DNA from: Rhodobacteraceae bacterium (ex Bugula neritina AB1)
GTDB lineage: Bacteria; Pseudomonadota; Alphaproteobacteria; Rhodobacterales; Rhodobacteraceae
Direction: 5' to 3'
NCBI GenBank assembly: GCA_001730095.1
Contig: MDLF01000096.1
Span: forward strand, 261,682 to 325,681
DNA length: 64,000 nt
The notes under the pieces were generated by a model, which saw nothing but the letters and a program-made list of their open reading frames with translations, searched no databases and was not told where the DNA came from. The translations under genes were made by a program, and so were the position numbers. Below, piece by piece: positions 36,061-42,876 of the stretch; the first letter of the stretch is position 1; every line of letters begins with the position of its first letter.

Positions 36061-36729
36061 ATGGCAGACCAGCAGGCCCGGCTCAGCTGGCGTGATGGCA
36101 CCGTGCCGGTGTCGGATCAGTTTGACGACCCATATTTCTCGATCCATGACGGGCTGGCGGAGACCGATCATGTGTTTCTGGCCGGAAATGATCTGCCTGC
36201 ACGGTTTGCGCCCGGTTTCCATATTGCCGAGCTGGGCTTTGGCACCGGGCTGAACATGCTGGCGGCCTGGCGCGCCTGGGAGGCGGCGGGGCAGGCGGCA
36301 CCGCTGCGCTTTACCAGTTTCGAGGCCTTCCCGATGGCGCCCGAAGATATGAGCAGGGCGCTGGAGGCTTTCCCGGCAGTGGCACCTTGGGCAGAGCGGT
36401 TTCTGGCAAAATGGCAGGGCGCAGGCATCTGCGATCTGGGCAGTCTGCACCTGGAGGTGATCCAAGGCGACGCGCGCATGTCGCTGCCGGAGTGGACAGG
36501 TGAGGCGGATGCCTGGTTTCTGGACGGGTTCTCTCCGGCCAAGAACCCCGAATTGTGGGAAGAGGCACTGATGGCGCAGGTTGCGGCGCATACCGTACCG
36601 GGCGGGTCAGCGGCGACCTACACTGCGGCAGGATTTGTCCGCCGCGGGCTGGAGACTGCAGGATTTGAGGTGACCCGCATTCCCGGCTACGGGCGCAAGC
36701 GGCATATGACAAAGGCAGTGAAGCCATGA
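36061..36729 (+). CDS. mnmD: tRNA 5-methylaminomethyl-2-thiouridine methyltransferase MnmD
   Basis: A 222-residue SAM-dependent methyltransferase (DUF752) that methylates nm5s2U34 to mnm5s2U34. SWRDGTVPVSDQFDDPYFSIHDGLAETDHVFLAGNDLP is the classical N-terminus of the MnmC methylase half. The SAM loop is ELGFGTGLNML and the active-site motif WFLDGFSPAKNPELW. It is a stand-alone protein, with the oxidase half encoded separately and divergently. It ends in an ATGA overlap with an EamA transporter gene. Confidence 0.9.
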   Translation: MADQQARLSWRDGTVPVSDQFDDPYFSIHDGLAETDHVFLAGNDLPARFAPGFHIAELGFGTGLNMLAAWRAWEAAGQAAPLRFTSFEAFPMAPEDMSRALEAFPAVAPWAERFLAKWQGAGICDLGSLHLEVIQGDARMSLPEWTGEADAWFLDGFSPAKNPELWEEALMAQVAAHTVPGGSAATYTAAGFVRRGLETAGFEVTRIPGYGRKRHMTKAVKP

Positions 36730-37652
36730 CACAGGCGGCTCCCGCCAAGCCTCAGGCTAAATCTATGGCCAATCCTCTGGCTAAGGTTCAGACCAACAAC
36801 GTGCCGCTCGGCATCCTGCTGATGATTGGCGCAACCATTGTGTTTGCGCTGCAGGACGGCATCTCGCGCCATCTGGCGGGCACCTACAACACTTACATGG
36901 TTGTGATGGTGCGGTATTGGTTCTTTGCCGCCTTCGTGGTGTTTCTGGCTGCCCGCGCACCGGGCGGAATAAAAGAGACGGCCCGCACCGACCAGCTGTG
37001 GCTGCAGATCTTTCGCGGCGTGTTATTGGTCGGCGAAATCTGCATCGCCGTCTATGGTTTCACCGTGCTGGGCCTGATCGAAAGTCAGGCGGTGTTCATC
37101 TGCTATCCGCTGCTGATTGCCGCGCTGAGCGGCCCGCTTCTGGGCGAGAGCGTCGGCTGGCGGCGCTGGGCCGCCATCGGTGTCGGCCTGATCGGGGTGC
37201 TGATCATTCTGCAGCCTGGCATGGGCGTGTTTAACCCGGCGGCTGTTATTCCTTTTGTCTCGGCCCTGATGTTTGCGGTTTACGGCCTGTTGACGCGCTA
37301 CGCCGCACGCCAAGACAGCACCGCCACCAGTTTTTTCTGGACCGGGATTGCGGGCATGGTGTTCATGACAGCTATCGGCATCTGGTTCTGGGAGCCGATG
37401 AGCCAGGGCGACTGGTTCTGGATGGCGCTGCTGTGCGTTTCCGGCGTGACCGGCCACTGGCTGCTGATCAAATGCTATGAGATGGCCGAGGCCAGCGCGG
37501 TGCAGCCATTTGCCTATTTCCATCTGATCTGGGCCGCGATGCTGGGCATGGTGGTGTTCAGCGAGGTGATCCGCGCCAATGTGGCCATCGGTGCCGGGAT
37601 CATCATTGCGGCGGGCCTGTTCACCCTATGGCGCGAACGCGTGAAGGGTTGA
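36726..37652 (+). CDS. EamA/DMT-family transporter
   Basis: A 308-residue inner-membrane transporter with ten spans in two EamA repeats (GILLMIGATIVFALQDGISRHLAGTYNTYMVVMVRYWFF; second repeat from AAVIPFVSALMFAVYGLLTRYAARQDSTATSFFW). The N-terminal 25 residues are polar. The substrate is unknown; relatives export amino acids or import S-adenosylmethionine. It overlaps mnmD by four bases. Its 3' end overlaps the convergent lytic transglycosylase gene by 27 bases. Confidence 0.85.
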   Translation: MTQAAPAKPQAKSMANPLAKVQTNNVPLGILLMIGATIVFALQDGISRHLAGTYNTYMVVMVRYWFFAAFVVFLAARAPGGIKETARTDQLWLQIFRGVLLVGEICIAVYGFTVLGLIESQAVFICYPLLIAALSGPLLGESVGWRRWAAIGVGLIGVLIILQPGMGVFNPAAVIPFVSALMFAVYGLLTRYAARQDSTATSFFWTGIAGMVFMTAIGIWFWEPMSQGDWFWMALLCVSGVTGHWLLIKCYEMAEASAVQPFAYFHLIWAAMLGMVVFSEVIRANVAIGAGIIIAAGLFTLWRERVKG

Positions 37653-39584
37653 GCCCGTTAGTTCCTTGGAAAAGGCAACGGGCAGCGGAGTCTTGCCCAG
37701 CCGCGCCCGGTAGACCGGCAGGCTTTCGGTCACGCGCATCACGTAATTGCGGGTCTCATTAAAGGGGATATGCTCGATCCAGTCGATGATGTCCGGGGTT
37801 CCATCGCGAGGATCTCCATAGCGTTCCATCCAGGCTCTGGGGCGGTGGGGGCCTGCATTATATCCGGCTGCCATCATCACGACATTTCCGTTGAAGTCGC
37901 CGGCCAGCCCGGCCAGATATGCGGCGCCCAGCTTGGCATTGTAGTCCCATTCCGTTGTCAGCCGCGACGTCTTGTGGTTTGCCAGTATCCCCAGCTGGGT
38001 CGCCACCAGCGTGGCGGTTGCCGGCATTACCTGCATCAATCCGCGCGCGCCCGCGTGGCTGATCACTGCTGGATCAAATTCGCTTTCGCGCCGGGCGATC
38101 GCCAGTGTCATCTCCTCTGCCATCGGCAGTTGCCGCTTGGCGACCGGGTGTAGCGGGTAATATGCGCTCTCAAGCTCTATTCCGCTGCGGGCCGCGCGCT
38201 TTGAGATCATTACAGCCAGATGCGGCTGGCCCAAATCCACCGCCATTTTCCCCAGCTGCCGGGCCTGATCGGGGGGCAGGGTCTCGACCAGATGCGTGAA
38301 GAAACGCTCGGCCAGTGCCATTTCTTCGGCCTGCAGCAACAACAGGCCGGCTTCAGCCACCGAGGTTCGCATGAAATTCGCCTTGCGCCAGTCCGGCAAG
38401 GGGGAGGGCGTGGCCAGTTCCGGGTCAAAGGGGCGGCCAAGCTTCTCTGCTGCCAGCAGCCCGTAGAAAGATGTCTGGTAGTCTGCGCCTTTGGCATAGG
38501 CCTCATGCGCCTTGTCGGCCTGTCCCATCTCAGCATAGGCGCGGCCCAGCCAATAGCCGCCGCGGCCCAGCGAGATCGGGGTTTCGACAGAGGCCAGAAA
38601 CCGCCGGAAATGCACCGCGGCCAGTTCCGGGTCGCGCAGCTTGCGCAGGGCGATGTAGCCAGCCAGCCATTCGCAGTCTGAATACCCGTAGCCGTCTTCA
38701 GGCGCGGAGAAATGATAAGCAGCCAGCTGGTAGGCGCGTTCATATGCCTTGTCGCGCATAAGCTGCCGGGCCAGATCCCGGCGGCGGCGCAGCCATTTTC
38801 CGGGCTCGCCCAGCCGTTCGGCACTGGTACTGCGTTCCATCATCATGCTGATGGCACCGTCCTGCAGCCGCTTGCGGTCGCGCCAGGCAAAGCGGTCATA
38901 GGCGAGGCCCGCAGCCCCTTTCAGGCGGGCAGGAACCGCAGCGATTTTGCCATCGACGCCGGGCGCGCCTTCTTGCAGGGCAATACGGGCTTCTGCCAGT
39001 TTGCGCTCGTCCTTGGACACCAGCAGAAGCATCCGTTTGGAACTGACCAGATGGTTGTCCCACAATAGCCTGTCCAGCCTGGCTGCATGATGCGGTTTCA
39101 AGAGTTTGGAGAACGCGCGCAGGTAATCCTTCTGGATAGCGCTTCCCATCGCCATGGTCCGCCAAGCCAGAACGATCTCTGCTTCGCCTTCGCCGCGCTG
39201 TCCGGACGCAATCAACGCCCTGCCCAGGCTCAGCGCGCCTTCGGCGGTTTGTGGCCGGGCGTCGGCATAGAAGTCCAGAACGGTGCTTTGGCTCCCGCTG
39301 GCGATTGCGTCTTCGTTCTGGCGCCGCAAGTAGGCCAGCCCGGGCCAATCCGGACGGCGTTTCAGAAAGGCCGTGACGTCGCCGGCCGATCCCAACCCGG
39401 CTCTCAGCCGGTGCCATTCAATGATGTCGCGCGCCACGCTGTTCTGTCGTGCGGCCTCGCGCGCTGCCTGATCCCATTTTTCCGACCGCATCAGCGCAAG
39501 GGCACTGCCCAATTCGCGCGCTTGCGCCGACGCGCCGGGCAGGGCTGCCGCAATCAGCAGAATTAAGACCAGAATGCGTGTCAT
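37626..39584 (-). CDS. Soluble lytic murein transglycosylase (Slt70-like)
   Basis: A 652-residue periplasmic peptidoglycan lyase that makes 1,6-anhydromuropeptides. The signal peptide is MTRILVLILLIAAALPGASA. A long helical superhelix (about 25-460) rich in Ala/Leu/Arg repeats precedes the catalytic SLT domain: LAIARRESEFDPAVISHAGARGLMQVMPATA with catalytic Glu in ARRESEF, then MAAGYNAGPHRPRAWMERYGDPR and RNYVMRVTESLPVYRARLG. Start 39584 gives a clean signal peptide, while the frame is open 12 codons upstream. It is divergent from dapA, as commonly seen in this family of bacteria. Confidence 0.9.
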   Translation of the reverse strand: MTRILVLILLIAAALPGASAQARELGSALALMRSEKWDQAAREAARQNSVARDIIEWHRLRAGLGSAGDVTAFLKRRPDWPGLAYLRRQNEDAIASGSQSTVLDFYADARPQTAEGALSLGRALIASGQRGEGEAEIVLAWRTMAMGSAIQKDYLRAFSKLLKPHHAARLDRLLWDNHLVSSKRMLLLVSKDERKLAEARIALQEGAPGVDGKIAAVPARLKGAAGLAYDRFAWRDRKRLQDGAISMMMERSTSAERLGEPGKWLRRRRDLARQLMRDKAYERAYQLAAYHFSAPEDGYGYSDCEWLAGYIALRKLRDPELAAVHFRRFLASVETPISLGRGGYWLGRAYAEMGQADKAHEAYAKGADYQTSFYGLLAAEKLGRPFDPELATPSPLPDWRKANFMRTSVAEAGLLLLQAEEMALAERFFTHLVETLPPDQARQLGKMAVDLGQPHLAVMISKRAARSGIELESAYYPLHPVAKRQLPMAEEMTLAIARRESEFDPAVISHAGARGLMQVMPATATLVATQLGILANHKTSRLTTEWDYNAKLGAAYLAGLAGDFNGNVVMMAAGYNAGPHRPRAWMERYGDPRDGTPDIIDWIEHIPFNETRNYVMRVTESLPVYRARLGKTPLPVAFSKELTGSTLHAFAP

Positions 39585-39723
39585 CTCTTGCAATTTCCAG
39601 CGGACCGGGGATAGAGGCATGAACGTTACTCATTGGCGTGCCGGTATCAACTCAAATTCCCGGCATTCCGCATCTTGACGGCGGCGGATTGCCGCCTGCA
39701 CCTGCAGCGAAGGGAGCGTGCTC

Positions 39724-40596
39724 ATGTTCAAAGGCTCTATGCCAGCACTCGTTACCCCGTTTTCGAACGGCGAGCTGGATCTGGATGCGCTCAAACGTCT
39801 GGTGGAGTGGCAGATCACCGAAGGTTCGACCGGGCTGGTGCCGGTTGGCACCACCGGTGAAAGCCCGACCCTGACTCATGAAGAGCACGAGAGGGTGATC
39901 GCGGAAACCGTCAAGGCAGCGGCCGGCCGGGTGCCGGTGATCGCGGGTGCGGGCTCCAACAATACGGTCGAGATGATTCGCTTTGTCGAGTTTGCCCAGA
40001 CCGTTGGTGCCGACGGCGCCCTGGTTGTGACCCCTTATTACAACAAGCCGACCCAGCGCGGGCTTCTGCAGCATTTCACTGCAGCCCATGACTGCGCCGA
40101 TATCCCGATCATCATCTACAATATCCCGGGGCGCTCGATTGTCGATATGACACCGGCCACCATGGGCGCGCTGGCCAAGCTGCCGCGCATCGTGGGGGTG
40201 AAGGACGCCACCGGTGACATCGCCCGCGTCAGCCAGCAGCGCGCATCCTGCGGTGCGGATTTCATCCAGCTGTCGGGCGAGGACGCCTCTGCGTTGGGTT
40301 TCAACGCCCATGGCGGCGTCGGCGCCATCTCGGTCACTGCCAATGTGGCACCGCGCCTGTGCGCGGAGTTCCAGGCCGCAACCCTGGCGGGGGACTATGC
40401 CAAGGCGCTGGGCTATCAGGACCGCCTGATGCCCCTGCACGAGGCCATTTTCATGGAGCCGGGTGTGGCGGGGGCAAAATATGCCCTGTCGAAACTGGGT
40501 ATGTGCTCACAAGAGGTCCGTTCGCCGCTAACCACGCTGGAAGACAGCACAAAGGCAGCCATTGACGCGGCCATGGGGCATGCAGGCCTGCTGTAA
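39724..40596 (+). CDS. dapA: 4-hydroxy-tetrahydrodipicolinate synthase
   Basis: A 290-residue TIM-barrel aldolase condensing pyruvate with aspartate semialdehyde for lysine and diaminopimelate synthesis. Key residues are Thr43-Thr44 in GTTGESPTL, Tyr132 and Arg137 in IYNIPGRS, and Schiff-base Lys160 in GVKDATGD. Start 39724 has GGGAG eight bases upstream; a GTG two codons earlier is less likely. A small stem (GGCGGC with GCCGCC, 39680-39696) lies just before the ribosome site. A terminator and repeat follow the gene. Confidence 0.95.
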   Translation: MFKGSMPALVTPFSNGELDLDALKRLVEWQITEGSTGLVPVGTTGESPTLTHEEHERVIAETVKAAAGRVPVIAGAGSNNTVEMIRFVEFAQTVGADGALVVTPYYNKPTQRGLLQHFTAAHDCADIPIIIYNIPGRSIVDMTPATMGALAKLPRIVGVKDATGDIARVSQQRASCGADFIQLSGEDASALGFNAHGGVGAISVTANVAPRLCAEFQAATLAGDYAKALGYQDRLMPLHEAIFMEPGVAGAKYALSKLGMCSQEVRSPLTTLEDSTKAAIDAAMGHAGLL

Positions 40597-40619
40597 ACCG
40601 CAGCGCCTATTCAATCAGC

Positions 40620-40652
40620 AAGGGCGGCCTCCGAGGGAGCGCCGCCCTTTTT
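40620..40652 (+). terminator. Terminator of dapA
   Basis: Stem AAGGGCGGC with GCCGCCCTT, followed by TTTTGC, about 25 bases after the dapA stop codon. Confidence 0.85.
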
Positions 40653-40716
40653 GCTTCTTTCTGGTTCGAAATACCCCGGGGTGAATTGCCCCGCAGGGGC
40701 AAGAGGGGCTGGCCCC
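40651..40716 (+). repeat. Family II intergenic repeat, copy b
   Basis: TTGCTTCTTTCTGG, then GAAATACCCCGGGGT and two hairpins in a row: TTGCCCC-GCA-GGGGCAA (40686-40702) and AGGGG-CTGG-CCCCT. It starts within the tail of the dapA terminator. Confidence 0.8.
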
Positions 40717-41085
40717 TCCTTTCCGGCCACTGCAGGCACAGCCGGGTTAGGATCCGCATCAGGTTTCCGGTTCTGAATCTGCGATCTGCGATCTGCGGTG
40801 CCGCCTGCCAGCGCAGCTATACTCCAGCGGAATGTCTTCTGCGTCGTTGATGGGCCTCGCAGCTGTTGATCTGCGAGGCGTGCAATGTCACCGCCGCTAT
40901 GCGGCCTCACTCCAGGGGCTTTCCGCTTCGAAGTTTGTCGGCTCCGGCATCGGTTGAAACTGGTCGGAGACGGTAGTGATTTCATCGTGGTGCGGGGGCG
41001 GCCTGTTCCTTTGTGGATGACATCAGGAACAGCACAAGGCAGCACAAGGGGGCGCTGGTGCCGCCGGAAGAATGTATCTGAAACA
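40717..41085. other. Unassigned stretch before the soe operon end
   Basis: About 370 bases between the repeat after dapA and the soeC terminator. It holds a triple heptamer (A/G)ATCTGC at 40776-40796 and a small stem CTCGCAG with CTGCGAG near 40857. No frame has convincing codon use or a recognisable product on either strand. It may be a decayed gene or insertion remnant. Confidence 0.4.
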
Positions 41086-41088
41086 AAA

Positions 41089-41112
41089 CGGGGCGCCGCA
41101 TCGGGCGCCCCG
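41089..41112 (-). terminator. Terminator of soeABC
   Basis: Stem GGGGCGCC (41090-41097) with GGCGCCCC (41104-41111), extended by one more pair. On the minus strand it is followed by GTTTTGTTT. It lies 8 bases after the soeC stop. Confidence 0.85.
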
Positions 41113-41119
41113 GAGACTG

Positions 41120-42007
41120 TCAGCGTTTGCCGTAGTATAGGCCGACCACATGTTCAGCCTGGGCAAAGAACAGCCAGCGCGAGGTGGCGACACCGGCCAG
41201 ATGCGACAGCACTGCAAGGGCGGCAAATACATGTTTGATCACCACACCCTCAACCGGGGTCAGGATCAGCAGAAGCGGCAATGCAAAACCAAGGACAAAG
41301 GCAATCATCCGCAGCTTCTGCGCGTGTTTGCGGCCCACCACATGCACAAACTCGCGCAAGAGGTAGTTGGAGCCGGTGTGCGGCGGCTCAAACGCCCGCA
41401 CTGCGCCACGATCCCCCAGGCCGGTTGCGGTGCCGATATCGGTGCCCGAGGTTTCCAGCGCCTTATCGCCTTTGGCCCAATAGGCGAGCTGCACTGCACC
41501 TGCGATGGCCAGGAGCCAGGGGGCCGCGGTCTCGGCACCGGCCAGCAACGCGCCGCCTGCCAGGCTGAAGGAAAGGAAAACGGCCGGAGTCAGTTCCATG
41601 TTCCAGCGCGGGATGGTCTTCAGCTGGGTGTAGATCATCGAGGTGGTAAACACGGTGGCCAGGCTGAGTGCTGCGCCGATCCAGCCCAGCAGGGTCCAAT
41701 GGCTGTCCATGAAGATCGCGCCAAGCGCATAGAGTCCCATGACAGTCAGCGCCCCAACTGCGCAGACGCCCTCGCGGCTGAGCCAGCTGGTTTTCCACTG
41801 GGTGAAGGCCCGCCAGGCGCGTTCCGGATGGCCCAGGTGGAAGGTAGAGGCCAGGAGGCCGCCGCAGGCCAGGCCAAAGGCGATGGCATAAAAGACAAAG
41901 GCCACTGTCCCGGTTACCGCAGGCTGGCCGAGGCCCAGGAAGAATAGCAGTCCGAAGCCCAGCCCCGACAGGGTGGTGAAGATGATGACTGAGGGTGCGG
42001 GGTGCAT
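41120..42007 (-). CDS. soeC: Sulfite dehydrogenase membrane subunit SoeC (DmsC-like)
   Basis: A 295-residue DmsC-type membrane anchor with about eight spans that passes electrons from sulfite oxidation to the quinone pool. FHLGHPERAWRAFTQWKTSWLSREG near residue 57-80 is a strong DmsC family signature, and PRWNMELTPAVFLSFSLAGGALL follows. The start codon overlaps the soeB stop (TAATG), as expected for subunits made together. It is the last gene of the cluster, with a terminator right after it. Assignment as SoeC rests on the subunit set and the xsc/pta context. Confidence 0.85.
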   Translation of the reverse strand: MHPAPSVIIFTTLSGLGFGLLFFLGLGQPAVTGTVAFVFYAIAFGLACGGLLASTFHLGHPERAWRAFTQWKTSWLSREGVCAVGALTVMGLYALGAIFMDSHWTLLGWIGAALSLATVFTTSMIYTQLKTIPRWNMELTPAVFLSFSLAGGALLAGAETAAPWLLAIAGAVQLAYWAKGDKALETSGTDIGTATGLGDRGAVRAFEPPHTGSNYLLREFVHVVGRKHAQKLRMIAFVLGFALPLLLILTPVEGVVIKHVFAALAVLSHLAGVATSRWLFFAQAEHVVGLYYGKR

Positions 42008-42789
42008 TAGTGCGCTCCTCCCGGAAGTTTGTCGAGAGCTTTGTCCAGCCAGCCCATGAAGCCTTGCGGCTCCTCAGCAACCGGTGCCAGCAGCGGTGCG
42101 AGGATGTCGATTTCCTCTTCGATCGTATCCTTGGGACGGGGTGGCAGGTATTTGTTGACCGGCTTGGTTCCCATCTCAGGCATCAGGTCCATGCCGCCGC
42201 GCTCTGCCACCAGTTTGGAGACATCGCTGTCGGGATCGCCCAGATCGCCAAAATGGCGGGCGCCTGCGGGGCAGGTCCGCACGCAGGAGGGGACGCGGTC
42301 CACCTCTGGCAGGTTTTCATTATAGATCCGGTCAACGCAAAGGGTGCATTTTTTCATGACACCCTCGGCCAGATCCAGTTCCCGTGCGCCATAGGGGCAG
42401 GACCAGGCGCAGAGGCCGCAGCCGATGCAATGGTCCTCATTGACCAACACGATGCCGTCTTCGACACGTTTGTAGCTGGCGCCGGTGGGGCAGACGGTGA
42501 CGCAGGGCGCATCCTCGCAGTGCAGGCAGGACTTGGGGAAATGGACCAGCTGTGCCGCCGGGGCGGGCTGGCTGCTGCAAGGCGTTGGCTGTACCTCGTA
42601 GGAATGCACCCGGTTCAGGAATGTGCCAGACGGGTCGCTGCCATAGGGGTCCTGATCGCTGAGCGGCGCGCCATAGTTTTCCGTGTTCCAGCCTTTGCAG
42701 GAGATCACACAGGCATGGCAGCCGACGCAGGTGTCCAGATCGATGACCAGGCCCATTTTGCGGTCTGTGGAGTTGGGGAGCTGGGTCAT
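42007..42789 (-). CDS. soeB: Sulfite dehydrogenase iron-sulfur subunit SoeB
   Basis: A 260-residue electron-transfer subunit with four 4Fe-4S sites, seen as CVGCHACVISCKGWN, CLHCEDAPCVTVCPTGA, CIGCGLCAWSCPYGARE and CTLCVDRIYN..CVRTCPAGAR. No Tat or Sec signal is present, so it faces the cytoplasm like the catalytic subunit. It lies between SoeA and SoeC in the operon, separated from soeA by an 87-base spacer containing a repeat, and overlaps soeC by one base. Confidence 0.88.
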   Translation of the reverse strand: MTQLPNSTDRKMGLVIDLDTCVGCHACVISCKGWNTENYGAPLSDQDPYGSDPSGTFLNRVHSYEVQPTPCSSQPAPAAQLVHFPKSCLHCEDAPCVTVCPTGASYKRVEDGIVLVNEDHCIGCGLCAWSCPYGARELDLAEGVMKKCTLCVDRIYNENLPEVDRVPSCVRTCPAGARHFGDLGDPDSDVSKLVAERGGMDLMPEMGTKPVNKYLPPRPKDTIEEEIDILAPLLAPVAEEPQGFMGWLDKALDKLPGGAH

Positions 42790-42823
42790 TTCAGCATACC
42801 TCTGCGATAGGGGTGAGGGCAGG

Positions 42824-42873
42824 CTGGGGCGCTGCCCCAGACCCCGGGATATTTTTCGCCAGAAGAAGAAGCC
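42824..42873 (-). repeat. Family II intergenic repeat, copy c, inside the soe operon
   Basis: On the minus strand: GGCTTCTTCTTCTGG, then CGAAAAATATCCCGGGGT and hairpin CTGGGGC (42834-42840 complement) with GCCCCAG. It is placed between soeA and soeB, only three bases after the soeA stop codon, an unusual site for an intergenic repeat. Confidence 0.85.
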
Positions 42874-42876
42874 GGG

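Noticed and set aside
40885-41238. Possible small gene between dapA and soeC
   Set aside because: The plus-strand frame runs through the soeC terminator into the soeC gene. The translation has no recognisable domain and poor codon use.
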